Shown one piece after another: positions 42,017 to 52,498 of a stretch of DNA of 64,000 bases. Both the position numbers and the translations under genes were made by a program. The DNA lies in NCBI GenBank assembly GCA_022457065.1, contig JAJGBQ010000007.1, positions 1,178,001 to 1,242,000 of the forward strand, read 5' to 3'. The notes beneath the pieces are model-generated. The model saw only the letters and a list, made by a program, of their open reading frames with translations. It had not been told where the DNA came from and did not search any database. How positions within the stretch are numbered: position 1 is the stretch's first letter; each line of letters opens with the position of its first letter. Source of the DNA: Curvularia sp. ZM96. Its lineage: Eukaryota > Ascomycota > Dothideomycetes > Pleosporales > Pleosporaceae.

Positions 42017-42885
42017 CTATCTCCTCTCCCTAGACCTAGACCTTCTCCTCTTGGGTGATCTAGATCTGCTCTTCAAAGCGCTTCTCGAGCTTGAATCGTC
42101 TCTTCCTCGATGCTCCAACTCCTTTCGCTTTCCCACAGTGGACATCGACGGAGTACCTGTCCCGCTGGAAGTCCCAGACTTGGTTGCAGAGACAAAGTCT
42201 ACAGACTCTCTTGGTTTCTTAGACTTCTCGTGCTCCTTCGCTTTTGCAATGCGCTTCTGCGAAGCCTTCAGTTCCTCTACATAGGCCCATGGTGGAAAAA
42301 CGGTTGGTATTGCAACATCCTCTGAAAGTGTTGAGGCATAAAATTCCTCCTCACTGATGCCTGCAAAGTCCATCAACTTCTGAGAATGTCCAGGGTCGCG
42401 TAGTACAGACGAGCTTTCCAATCGGTGATTGAAATGCTGGTTCTTCTTCTTGAGTTCGAGGAACTGCGCAAACTTCTTGGTTGCTTTTTGAGGTGGCGAT
42501 CCAGGAGGAGAAGTTGGTATGTTGAAATTCGGTACGGTAGGTAGAGTGAGGTTCTGAATCAGAGCACGGGTCGTTGTATATGGTGAGCCTGGGGCAGCAT
42601 CGTCGGCTGGGCCGTCATCTGCGGGAGGTGGCGATACTGCCGGCCCTTGCGAGGGTCCACTAACCGGTCCTTCAGAAATAGAAGGCTTTTTGGGAGGTGG
42701 GGGAGCTGAAGGCGGTGCTTGGGCTGGCGCAGGCGCAGGTGCAGGCGCAACTGTTGGAGGAATGTTGGTCAACTCTATATTAGTAGCGGTCGGAGCCCTT
42801 GAAATCCGTTTACGAGTCTCACCTCTGGCTGTGTCGCCTGTGCGACCTCTTCCTCGTCACTGTCTGGATAGTCGATTCCGAGCAT
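42017..42885 (-). CDS. HCNGP-like protein (SAP30-binding protein family)
   Basis: Nuclear protein of the HCNGP/SAP30BP family (PF07818 type), linked to splicing and transcriptional regulation. The model is complement(join(42017..42772, 42823..42885)), 272 residues. The N-terminus MLGIDYPDSDEEE matches the family's usual YxSDEE start. A Pro/Ala-rich linker (about 30-80) precedes the domain, which contains KKFAQFLELKKKNQHFNHRLESSS, FRNP-like LRDPGHSQKLMDFAGI, and FPPWAYVEEL.ASQKRI. The C-terminus is Ser/Arg-rich (SRSRSPKRRRSRSRERR), typical for splicing-associated proteins. The intron is 50 nt with donor GTGAGA. Confidence 0.87.
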
Positions 42886-43106
42886 TTTGGAGTGCGCAAT
42901 GCTTGCGGGTGACTATCTCCAACTGACTTGAGTATACGGAGCTTGGGCCATGTCTACATCTTGGCGGGCGAGCTGCGCAACCACCGACTGCCTACCAGCA
43001 CCGTGACAACCACTTCACCTCCCAGCCCACTTTGAGATACTCGGTTGCAGACTCAGCCTCGAAATCTCGCCTTGATACAATCCCGAGCTCCAGTAATCGT
43101 CTCAAC
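42886..43106. promoter_or_regulatory. Compact divergent promoter (HCNGP / Pre4)
   Basis: 221 bp between the start codons of two opposite-strand genes, so both must be driven from this space. No TATA box was seen; short CT-rich words are present. Confidence 0.5.
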
Positions 43107-43993
43107 AATGAACCACCTTCCGCAGGCATGGGGCCGTGTATGTCTCTCGCTCGCCTCCACCAAACAGTGATACTAATGCATTCCAGCCTAGAGACGATGT
43201 TTATGGCGCCTACGATCCCTCGCACTTTGCATCTGATGGCCCAAATCAGCACACCCAGAGCCCGATTGTTACTGGTACCTCAGTCCTCGCGGCCAAGTTC
43301 AAGGATGGCGTAGTCATTGCGGCGGACAACCTAGGTAGGACAATGGAATGTAGGCTATAAGGACATTCTTGCTGATGCTGTTATACAGCTTCATACGGCT
43401 CCCTTGCCCGCTTTACCGACGTCAAGCGTCTACGAAAGTTCAACGATGAGGTAGTAGTGGGTTTCGGTGGCGACGTCTCCGACATGCAGTACATCGATCG
43501 CCTTCTGAACTCCCTCGACATTCGCGAGAACTACTCTTCCTCTGAGAATTCGCTCAATGCGAAGAACCTTCATACCTACCTCGCCAAAGTCATGTACAAC
43601 CGCCGATCAAAGTTCGACCCTCTGTGGAACCACTTGCTCATTGTCGGCATGGATGGCGAGTCGAAGCCTTTCCTCGCAAGCGCAGATCTTCTCGGCACCA
43701 CGTTTACATCGCCATCGTTAGCCACAGGCTTTGGTGCACATCTCGCTCAGCCGATTCTAAGGACCATATTGCCAGACGAGGCAGCCGTGGAGAACGTCAC
43801 AAAGGAGCAGGCAGTGGAGAAGATCAAGGAGTGCATGAAGGTTCTGTTCTACAGGGATGCCAGGAGTATGGACAAGTACTCGATTGCGATCGTTACCAAG
43901 GACGGCGTAGAACTGGACGAGAATGTGAAGCTGGAGAATCAGAGCTGGGCATTCGCAGACAGGATTAGGGGATATGGCACGCAGACTGTGTAA
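43107..43993 (+). CDS. PRE4: 20S proteasome subunit beta7 (Pre4 / PSMB4)
   Basis: Beta7 subunit of the 20S proteasome. The model is join(43107..43136, 43186..43333, 43389..43993), 260 residues. A propeptide-like N-terminus (MNHLPQAWGRPRDDVYGAYDP) leads to PIVTGTSVLAAKFKDGVVIAADNL, the beta7 cleavage region; it is inactive in known proteasomes. RFTDVKRLRKFNDEVVVGFGGDVSDMQYI and GFGAHLAQPILR are characteristic. Exon 1 codes only ten residues. The introns (49 and 55 nt) have donors GTATGT and GTAGGA. It is the third proteasome beta gene of this stretch. Confidence 0.95.
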
Positions 43994-44414
43994 GTCTACT
44001 CATGATGGAAAAGACCAAAACCATGATGCAAGAAACCGCGGCCAATGGGAGGCTGAATGCTAAACGATAGACATGAATGAATGTACCATTAACGGTCTAG
44101 TTATCTTGTTTTCACATTCTGTCGAACCATGTACTCTTTCAATAGTATTCGTTCAAGTGAATGATACATCTTGCGCGTTTGGCGACTGGCATTGATTCGT
44201 AAGCCAAGGCACCGAGAGAGACGAAGTGGGGAACTCCGCTAACATGCGGGGAACTCGACGCTCCATGCTTATATCGCTGGGTACTACGCTTACAACAGAA
44301 GTATTTGTAAGGCGACATATTACCAAGCAACTCAGCACCACGACGTTCATTGCAGTACCGAAATATATCTAGTTCAAATACATAAATCCCTCTTCCCTCA
44401 TCAACACCAACGAA
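43994..44414. other. Intergenic
   Basis: About 420 bp between two plus-strand genes: the Pre4 3' UTR and the promoter of the epimerase. Nothing else seen. Confidence 0.5.
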
Positions 44415-45566
44415 ATGCCGCCTTCAGGCTCAACATCTAGAAAGAGAATCGTCTTTACAGGTGGTTCTGGGGTATGTTATGCTCTCGTTGCTCCAACATC
44501 CTCTTGATCATCATGTTTTCCTAGCGCGAACATAGCCACTCGAAACATATCAGATGCTGTGGAGATCACCAAGTGTGCAAATACATAGATTCTACAAGCG
44601 CTTCTTTATTTGAATTCTACTAACTACGAACCCCTCCTTAGGTAGCAGGGCGCCATGTCATCTCTGGACTTTCCTCTCGGGGCCATGAGATTCTCAATGT
44701 CGACATGACACCGCTGAATAATCCTGATGTGTACACGCTCAAGGCAGACTTGACCAATGGTGCACAAGCGTTCAACAGCTTGTCTTGTCATTTCCAGGTC
44801 AGCGAGCCATTCATGGAGCCAGTCAAGACGCCGGATGCAGTTGTACACTTTGCCGGTATACCGCAGCCCATGAGAGTACCGGATAACGAGACATTCCGGA
44901 TCAACACGATAGGTTCATATAACATTATCGAAGCGGCCTGCAAGCTTGGCATAAAGAAGGTATGAAAACCGGGGTGGGAGATAGCGAAAATGCTGCTAAC
45001 TTGACGAAAAGATCATCCTGGCTTCCAGTCTGACAACCTATGGTGTCACCTATGCAGAAGGCGATACTGATTACGCGCACTTCCCCATAACCGAGGATAC
45101 GCCTACTCGGCCCATGGACGTCTACGCCACGTCTAAACTTTGTATGGAGCAAACTGCCGCGTCATTTGCCCGGCGCTTCCCAGGGGTAGACATCTACTGC
45201 CTCCGTATCTCCGCCGTTATTGAACCAGAGAATCACGACTGGAAATTCGAAGCCTACCTGACAAGGCCGCAGGATTTCAAAGTCCATGCGTGGAGCTACA
45301 CGGATGCGAGGGATTTGGCGGGCATGGTACAAGCTTGCTTGGAGACTGATGGATTGGGTTTCCAGGTCTTCAATGCGGTGAATGATGAAACCACGATACC
45401 AGATTCAGAGGGAAGCATTGAGGATTGGTTGAAAAAGGTGTGTCCAGGAGTTCAGATAACTCGAAAGATGGGCAACCGTGAATCACCAGTGTGCAATAAG
45501 AAGATGAGAGACATGTTGGGGTGGAAAGAAGAGTTCGGCTGGCGGAAAGTTTTGAACAAAGAATAG
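44415..45566 (+). CDS. NAD-dependent epimerase/dehydratase (extended SDR)
   Basis: Extended short-chain dehydrogenase of the NAD-dependent epimerase type. The model is join(44415..44471, 44642..44959, 45012..45566), 309 residues. The Rossmann motif is split by the first, unusually long intron (170 nt): ..RIVFTGGSG plus VAGRHVISGL. DAVVHFAGIPQPM, NTIGSYNIIEAA, ASSLTTYG and the catalytic YATSK (MDVYATSKLCMEQ) follow in order. The substrate is not evident; UDP-sugar epimerase and uronate dehydrogenase relatives are both possible. It starts only about 420 bp after Pre4. Confidence 0.83.
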
Positions 45567-47042
45567 ACGCGGAGTGCCTTGGTATTGATCTCTTGTAATC
45601 GAATTTAGGGCACAACAACTGATAGCAGGGTGTGAAATATGTGTTTTTACCCAGTTTGTCCTGAATTTTGATGCGGTTCAACACGCACTTTCCTCTCTTG
45701 AGTCTGGCTGAGCCATGACATCAGACCTAATATTCAGCTTACGACCTTCTGCAGACTCCATCTTCACAACGAACACGGACCCTCATTCTTAAACTCCGAG
45801 CATACCCGCCAAGACTTTAAACCTTGTACACGCGTTCGGTTGAAACTCGTCCATAGGCTCTTATGGGCGGGCCGTTTGCTTACCACGGACACTGCGGAAG
45901 TAGTCGGAGGGCCGGATCTGGGCAACATCTATCTTACGGAGATCTGTTAAGCAAGCGTCTGACAACATACAAAAAACTGAAGCCGGTGCCCATGCTATTC
46001 CGTTGCTAACTCGCTAATCCATTCATCCTCGACTGGACAGTTCCTAAGGATCGGCGGACCACCAACACCTTTCGACATGAGCTCCTTCCTACCAATAATT
46101 ACGACCTCACCATGTCTTATATTCATTCGAGCTATGCCTATCGGATGTTTATCGTAGAGTTGAACAAGGTACAGGCTACTTCAGTATGATGGATTCGGGA
46201 CATCGTCTAATTTTGGATACAGGGCAACATCGGATGCGCATGCTTAACTATGCGTACGAAATACGGAGAATCATAGATTTGCCCTACGTACCCAAAGCCA
46301 GGTCAACAGAATATATGGGAGCGCTACTAGTCCAGTGTCGTGTACCGTCGGGCACAGCCGAGCCCCCCTTGAGCCGTAGCGACCCTCCGATCCTCCGTGC
46401 GACCCACCACCCGCACCGATACAGCGTACGGTATACGCCATATGCCCTTCCTGTTAGGCTAACCATAACGGAGGATGAGTCTCATAAGGCTAGTAATTTA
46501 TCCTCAATGGATCCCTATTGGCGCGTTACGTCGCCGTGGCGCACACTTCTTCATGGACATGACGGCCCGAACTGGAGATAAGGAGGATCTCTATGAATAC
46601 GCCATGTTCGGCCATGTGTTCGTCCGATGTTGTTGGTATTCGTCTAGTTTCATAGGCCGGGGCGTGCTGCCGTTTCCATAGTCGGAGGGTCGCTTTGTGT
46701 TGTGTCCGTAACATGTGCGGCCTGGTAGTGCTTGGCTTAAACAACCTTCCCCCTCCTTTTCTTAAGAGCTTCTGAGTACCATCCAAGGACGGAAATTTCC
46801 ATATTGGGGCTTCCTGTTAACTGATCTGCAAGTGTCGGCTTGGCTTGAGGATTTGCAGTTACCTCCATTCGACTGTCGTCTATCATCCAACTACGTTTGG
46901 TAAGGCTTGCTCACTCTGGATTAGCTGGCGATGGAAACGGACCTGTCATGCTGGTACATTCAGCATGAAGAGTCCAAAGATATGTCCGCTAGATATCAAT
47001 GTGCTGACAGTATTGCAGCCTACGCCGCATTAGGTCTTCGCG
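45567..47042. other. Intergenic upstream of the DHA1 transporter
   Basis: About 1.5 kb of DNA. The longest ORF (131 codons at 46186) has no recognisable domain. Probably the promoter of the MFS gene at 47043 plus the SDR 3' UTR. Confidence 0.5.
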
Positions 47043-48677
47043 ATGGCCTCAGTAACCTCGCTCCCTGAGCCCACGCAGGATATGCAACACCACTCGAGCA
47101 CAGACACAAAAGAAAGATATGAACAAGCCCAAAATGCAGATACAACGGTTGCAGAAGACGCATCCGCACGAAACCCAGAAAAGGCTATCGAAAGCCCAGC
47201 ATCTTCTACAAACTCAACACATTCAGACGAGCGAACATTGTCCAACTCGAGCCAAGCCGGAGAAGGCCGACAAACTGATCCCGACATTGTAGATTGGGAC
47301 GGGCCCGATGATCCCGCAAATCCTTTGAACTGGCCTGCGAAGAAAAAATGGATACTGATTGCCAACCTCAGTGTCCTGACGGTCATCAGCCCAGCCGCGT
47401 CGTCTTTCTTTGCGCCAGGTGTACCGCAAGTGATGCGCGCCTTTCACGAGACATCCAACCTGATGGCAGCCTTCGTCGTTTCAGTTTACGTTCTGGGTTT
47501 CGCCTTCGGACCCATGCTCATCGCGCCCCTGTCTGAACTCTACGGGCGCAGTATCCTGTACAACGCCGGCAATATACTCTTCATCATCTTCAACATTGTG
47601 TGTGCCGTCTCAGACTCCATGGGCATGCTCATCGCTTTCCGTTTCTTGGCTGGCTGCGCAGGCTCTACACCTTTAACCTTGGGTGGCGGTTCGGTAGCAG
47701 ATATGTTTCCTGTCCAGGAACGCGCAGGGGCAATGGCAATCTGGGCCATGGGCGCCCTGATCGGACCCGTTGTTGGACCTATTGGTGGAGGCTACCTAGT
47801 CGAGAGCCTTGTCTGGCGCTGGGTATACTGGATCCTAGCCATTGCCTGTGGCGCTGCTAGTATCACGTTCCTGTTTGTGGGCCACGAAACATACCACCCG
47901 GTTCTTCTGGAGCGCAAGACAAAGGCCCTGATCAAGTCGACTGGGAACACCAATCTTCGCTCCAAATTGGCGAAAGACCTACCTCCAAAGAAAATTTTCG
48001 TCCAAGCCATCGTACGGCCCATGAAGATGCTCTTCCTGTCGCCTATCGTCTTTCTCATGTGCCTCTATGTCTCACTCAACTACGGTATTCTCTATCTCTT
48101 CTTCACAACCATCACCTTTGTCTTCGAAGGCCAGTATCACTTTTCCTCAGGCTCAGTCGGACTTGCGTACCTTGGCATCGGCATAGGCATGCTGCTGGGC
48201 CTAGCAATGCTGGGTATCTGGTCCGACAAATTCGTTGTCAAGCATCAGAAAAAGGGTAACCTGAAACCTGAACACCGCCTTCCCATCCAACTCACATTGC
48301 CGGGAGCTATCCTGTTGCCAATCGGAGTTATCATCTATGGCTGGACTACTCAGCACAAGGTGCATTGGATTGTGCCCATCATGTCCATGTCGTTTGTTGG
48401 CTTGGGCAATCTAACCTGTCTCATGACTGTGCAGACATACCTGGTGGATGCCTTCACCGTTCATGCTGCCTCAGCAATGGCAGCAAACACTATTCTCCGC
48501 TCCATCTTTGGTGGTGTTTTGCCGCTAGCCGGACTGCCCATGTTCAAAACGCTGGGTCTAGGTTGGGGAAACACACTCCTTGGCCTTCTGGCTCTTGCTT
48601 TTATTCCTGTGCCGGTGCTGTTTAGGTACTATGGCGAGAAGATCAGGACGAACCCAAAGTTCCAGGTGCGATTGTAG
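47043..48677 (+). CDS. MFS transporter, DHA1 (12-TM) drug/H+ antiporter type
   Basis: Plasma-membrane major facilitator of the fungal DHA1 group (relatives export azoles, polyamines or secondary metabolites). Single exon, 544 residues. A polar N-tail of about 95 residues ends in WDGPDDPANPLNWPAKKKW, a common DHA1 leader, followed by about 12 membrane segments. The loop 2-3 signature is GPMLIAPLSELYGRS. GGGSVADMFP and GPIGGGYLVESLVWRWVYWI (motif C with the antiporter GPxxGG) are also present. The substrate is unknown. It is isolated from the other transporter at 52-54 kb. Confidence 0.92.
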   Translation: MASVTSLPEPTQDMQHHSSTDTKERYEQAQNADTTVAEDASARNPEKAIESPASSTNSTHSDERTLSNSSQAGEGRQTDPDIVDWDGPDDPANPLNWPAKKKWILIANLSVLTVISPAASSFFAPGVPQVMRAFHETSNLMAAFVVSVYVLGFAFGPMLIAPLSELYGRSILYNAGNILFIIFNIVCAVSDSMGMLIAFRFLAGCAGSTPLTLGGGSVADMFPVQERAGAMAIWAMGALIGPVVGPIGGGYLVESLVWRWVYWILAIACGAASITFLFVGHETYHPVLLERKTKALIKSTGNTNLRSKLAKDLPPKKIFVQAIVRPMKMLFLSPIVFLMCLYVSLNYGILYLFFTTITFVFEGQYHFSSGSVGLAYLGIGIGMLLGLAMLGIWSDKFVVKHQKKGNLKPEHRLPIQLTLPGAILLPIGVIIYGWTTQHKVHWIVPIMSMSFVGLGNLTCLMTVQTYLVDAFTVHAASAMAANTILRSIFGGVLPLAGLPMFKTLGLGWGNTLLGLLALAFIPVPVLFRYYGEKIRTNPKFQVRL

Positions 48678-49222
48678 GGTCTAGAGACAGGAATAGTAAA
48701 ACTATCTTTTCTGAGCTTGTTTGTTTTTTTGTTTTGCATAGCCGAAGAGTCCTTTTGTGAGGGTTTAGTTTTATACCCTCTTCGTTTTTTAGAGTAAGAA
48801 AGGGAAAACCAGAGCTCGATAATCTACCAAAATACGATGGTATAGATGCCTAGATTCGATACATGAACTAGACGTATGTCTTTAGATATTATTTCATGAA
48901 ATGAATTCAGCTTCATCAAGGTTCTTCTTGCACTGCTGTCAGATGACTCTCTCGCTCGTTCTCTGTCATGCACATACTTTCTTCAAACGATCAACAATCA
49001 CACGCTTCAATCCAGCATTCATCACATCCCAAAAAACACACATACTAAAAAATTCAATAATACATTTCCTACACAATGCCACAGTGATAGATAGCCAGAT
49101 ATTATGACAGCAGATAATCAATAGATACACAAGGTACTGCACCAGCAGGTGGGGTATCTCATCGCCACAAAAAGACTTCATCCTCCTCGTCCTTCTCGTC
49201 CTTCTCCCACTACTTTCTTTCT

Positions 49223-49294
<72 letters not shown>

Positions 49295-49643
49295 TTTCTC
49301 AATCTGTCAACTAGACAATATATGGTTTTTCCAGGGTAAAGAAAAAGGTGACGATGGTAGTAAACTTCAGAAAAACAGGTGATCAACAACAAAAAAAAGG
49401 GGGCAAACGCTCTCGGATCGTACGTACAGATGGGGGGTTTGGATGACAAAAGAAAAGGGGCAGAGGAAGGAGGTAGTAGTAGTGGTGGTGGGTAATAGAA
49501 CAAGGAGTAAAAGTAAACAAGAGGAGAAACATGTACATGGGAGGAGGAGGGCGTGAATGATGAAAGATGCAGGGAGGAGTAATATCAGTAATGATGATAA
49601 TAGGGGTTGTAAGAAGGAAAAGCCCCAGAACGACTATGACACC
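48678..49643. other. Intergenic with a CTTT microsatellite
   Basis: About 970 bp between convergent genes. It contains 3' UTRs and a large tetranucleotide repeat (separate entry). Small ORFs are products of that repeat or chance. Confidence 0.6.
49222..49294. repeat. (CTTT)n microsatellite
   Basis: About 73 bp of uninterrupted CTTT units (about 18 copies) on the plus strand, in the intergenic space 3' of the C2 gene. It is long and pure enough to be length-variable. Confidence 0.95.
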
Positions 49644-51452
49644 TCACACCGCGCCCGCAACACCCTCTTGTTTCTCCTTCGCAGCATCCTGGTTCGGCTT
49701 TGCATCATCAGGACGTTTATCACCTTTCCACGCCTCACGACTGCCACTCAATCGGTAATCCTTCGCATGCAACTTCATGGCATCGACTTTGGCGCCGGCC
49801 TCGCGTTGAATCTGGTGTCTTAGGTGCCTGGGCGACATTTCCCCTTGAGTCTCTAGACGATCGAGCTCCTCCTCATCACTGCTGCTTACGGAGCTAGCGC
49901 GAGATATTTGTGTGTAGACGACGGCCTCGCCCTCGCGCTTCTTGCGCTCGCGCTGCTCTTCCTTCATGGCTTGCATTTTCTCGGCGTCGCCTTGGCAGTC
50001 GAGGGTGCGGATGTGGAGGCCCGGGAAATTAGATTGGAAAAAGGTTTTTAATTGGGGGAGGAGGGCGGCGTTGGGGCGGTAGGTGCCTGAGTCGTTGTCG
50101 ATGACGAGTTCGTAGTATGCGGGGTCTTTCTTGGGTGGGTCGTCGGGGGGTCCGCCTTCGATGTCGCAGGGGGGATGCGAAGCGTTGTGGCCGCCTTCGT
50201 CGGGAGGTTGTCGGTCCTTGTGCTTAAGTCGCCGGACGAAGAATTCACCGGAAAAGGCTATATACGGTGCTACATCGCTGTGCATGGTGTGTTTGCTCAG
50301 CATGTCAATGCCGAATTCCTTGCCGGTTTCTGTAAAGCGGAAGAGGGCATCGAGTGTCAGAACGTAGGTGAAGATGCGGCCGCCCTGATCGTAGTGCACA
50401 AGTTCGAGGAATTTCTGTGTAAATTCCTTACAAGGCTCTTTGATGACTTTGTAGTCGGTAGCGTGATCGAAATTATACACGCGCGCGTGCTGGTGGTGTA
50501 GTGCCTTGGATAAGATGAATCCCCGTACGCCCTGTGCAGTAAACATGCTCTTGACAAAAGGTTTAAACTCAACATAGCGGTGGTACATTGCCTCAGGTAC
50601 GGGGCCACGCAGCTGCATCTGGTTGGACTGGAAGTTGTACTTTTCCGGTTTATGCTTGCCGGTTCTTCGCGACACTTGGTTTTCGTCGTCGTTGGGTTCC
50701 TTCTGACCCAGTAGGCGTCCTAGCAGCGGCGAGTAATGCCGTATCCAGAATTGTGGCCCTACAGTGTACACGCGCCCTCCATTCTCGTCTTGCGTCCTAC
50801 CGAGTACCTCGACACTGACAGTGAGTGATCCCGTCATGTGCTGCGCCTTGCCGAAGCAAACCGCGACGGCACGTAGGATAAACGCCCTCTTGCTGACCAT
50901 GCGCTTCTTGATAGAATATGTTTGCTCACGTATGCCTCCCCAATTCTCATTTACAGAGGGAACCGTAACGTGAACGTTGCCGAGGCGGTCGTCGTGATCA
51001 GCAGGGTCCTCGTCGTAGATACGGCACTTGAGGTTGAATCCTGATGCAGGCACGTTGGCGACTATCCATTCGAAATTCCACACTGGATCAGTGTTCTGCC
51101 GTATGGTGTGCGTGCGCATCGTCAGAGGAGGGTCCTCCTTGTGTCTCGTTGGTAGGGCTGTAGTCAGCTGCGCGATGATGAAGGGGTCGGCGGAGAGAGT
51201 GTTGATGTCGGCAAGCGGTAGGTTGTTGGCACGGTGTAGCGTAAACTTGACTGTGTATCCAGGCGGTGCGCGCGGTACAGGTGTGTCATCGAAACCTCCT
51301 TCTGGTCCCTTTTTCTTGCTGCCGGCCGTATCCGTCTTCTGCGGCTTTGGGTACTCTGTATTTGCGCCATTCTCGACCCCTTCTCTATCCCCTGTGCCCT
51401 GTGCATGTCCATTCTGTACATCGTCTGACGCGGGTTTCTTCTCCTCGACCAT
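49644..51452 (-). CDS. Fungal C2-domain protein
   Basis: Single exon, 602 residues. The N-terminal 65 residues are disordered (Lys/Gly/Asp). A C2 domain spans about 66-200 (YTVKFTLHRANNLPLADINTLSADPFIIAQL, NTDPVWNFEWIV, CRIYDEDPADHDDRLGNV), with several acidic residues in the calcium-binding loops (DPF, DEDPADHDD). The remaining part (about 210-480), including YHRYVEFKPFVKSMFTAQGVRGFILSKALHH, is a conserved fungal region of unknown role. The C-terminus is charged and contains a Ser-Asp/Glu-rich stretch (SSDEEELDRLETQ). Similar proteins are annotated only as C2-domain proteins. Membrane-lipid binding is a likely but unproven role. Confidence 0.85.
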   Translation of the reverse strand: MVEEKKPASDDVQNGHAQGTGDREGVENGANTEYPKPQKTDTAGSKKKGPEGGFDDTPVPRAPPGYTVKFTLHRANNLPLADINTLSADPFIIAQLTTALPTRHKEDPPLTMRTHTIRQNTDPVWNFEWIVANVPASGFNLKCRIYDEDPADHDDRLGNVHVTVPSVNENWGGIREQTYSIKKRMVSKRAFILRAVAVCFGKAQHMTGSLTVSVEVLGRTQDENGGRVYTVGPQFWIRHYSPLLGRLLGQKEPNDDENQVSRRTGKHKPEKYNFQSNQMQLRGPVPEAMYHRYVEFKPFVKSMFTAQGVRGFILSKALHHQHARVYNFDHATDYKVIKEPCKEFTQKFLELVHYDQGGRIFTYVLTLDALFRFTETGKEFGIDMLSKHTMHSDVAPYIAFSGEFFVRRLKHKDRQPPDEGGHNASHPPCDIEGGPPDDPPKKDPAYYELVIDNDSGTYRPNAALLPQLKTFFQSNFPGLHIRTLDCQGDAEKMQAMKEEQRERKKREGEAVVYTQISRASSVSSSDEEELDRLETQGEMSPRHLRHQIQREAGAKVDAMKLHAKDYRLSGSREAWKGDKRPDDAKPNQDAAKEKQEGVAGAV

Positions 51453-52497
51453 GATGGCGGTGTGCGACGGCGCGTCAATCGGAGGACTCGAGGGCGTGCA
51501 GGCTTTGCTGGGTCGTCGCGTTGCGGCGCAAGGGGTGCTCGGTGGGCGCAGAACCGGGCAACTCGGGGTTCAGTGCAGATTTCTGTTGTCGCAATGTCGA
51601 CTAATATGGCCACTGCATCGCGTGATATGTAGATTGAATGTTATGCAGGTCAGGTAAATGAAAAGCCTTGATTGAACGCGCAATCCAAGGCGGGCGCAGC
51701 GGCCGGCCGAGTGTTGATCGTGGGAGGCCCTGGTCCTTGCAAAAAACAAGCTCAGCTAAGCCTCGGGCTAACCAGCGGACAGTTCGAATACTCCCGTGCG
51801 GCAGTCCAATGCTACGTCGAGTTCATCTCGGACAGTGACGCTCATTTGCTGGTGCCAACGGTAGACTCCACTAGTCCCCTCTTCTTGGCCGTTGCCAGCG
51901 CCCGAACAAGGAAGATTGCTGCCGTGTGACAAGCAAAAACGGAAAAGCCACAGAACTTGCAGCGAAGAGGGGAGGCTGACGTCATCTTTTCCCTCGGCTC
52001 CGGCTCTCAAGTCCTCCGGGCGGCGGCTGCGGATGGTCGGATAACAATGCCTGGGGTATATACAACGACGTGACTGGCTTACTTGAACTTTCCCCTGGCT
52101 CTTGGTACCATCTTACTTCAATCGACCAAAGTTTACAGCCCTTATGAAAGGCACAGCCTCACTGTCAACTAACGAAAGGAACATCACTCTTCTTAAGGTT
52201 GCTCTAATTGAAAATGCTAGTATGTATTAAATATGTTCATATCTTTGTTCGAAGAGCGAAGAGTCGTAATCCGGTACATCCATCTCCAAAGCTCATAAGC
52301 TACGTCTCCTAATTCCGCTACTTCAATATACATCAGAATCTATCAACAAGAAACCCGTGAGAACAGAAAGCGCTCCAACGCCATGCTTGATGCTAAAACA
52401 TGTCTTGTAGGAAAGGGGTATCATTTTACAAACAAACGCCGAAGTTAGGCGTCCATTGGGGTAGCAATAAAGGTCAACGTGTTGATTTGTTGACCTT
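51453..52497. other. Intergenic between C2 and DHA2 genes
   Basis: About 1.05 kb holding the promoter of the C2 gene and the 3' UTR of the DHA2 transporter. It includes the hairpin at 52469-52498. No gene recognised. Confidence 0.5.
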
Positions 52498-52498
52498 T
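52469..52498. repeat. Perfect 10-bp inverted repeat at the DHA2 stop codon
   Basis: Arms AAAGGTCAAC and GTTGACCTTT (perfect complements) separated by 10 bp. The right arm touches the stop codon of the minus-strand DHA2 gene, so the transcript would carry a stem-loop directly after the stop. Confidence 0.7.

Noticed and set aside
46186..46581. 131-codon plus-strand frame in the intergenic region
   Set aside because: No recognisable product, no promoter or intron evidence, opposed by a similar-size frame on the other strand.
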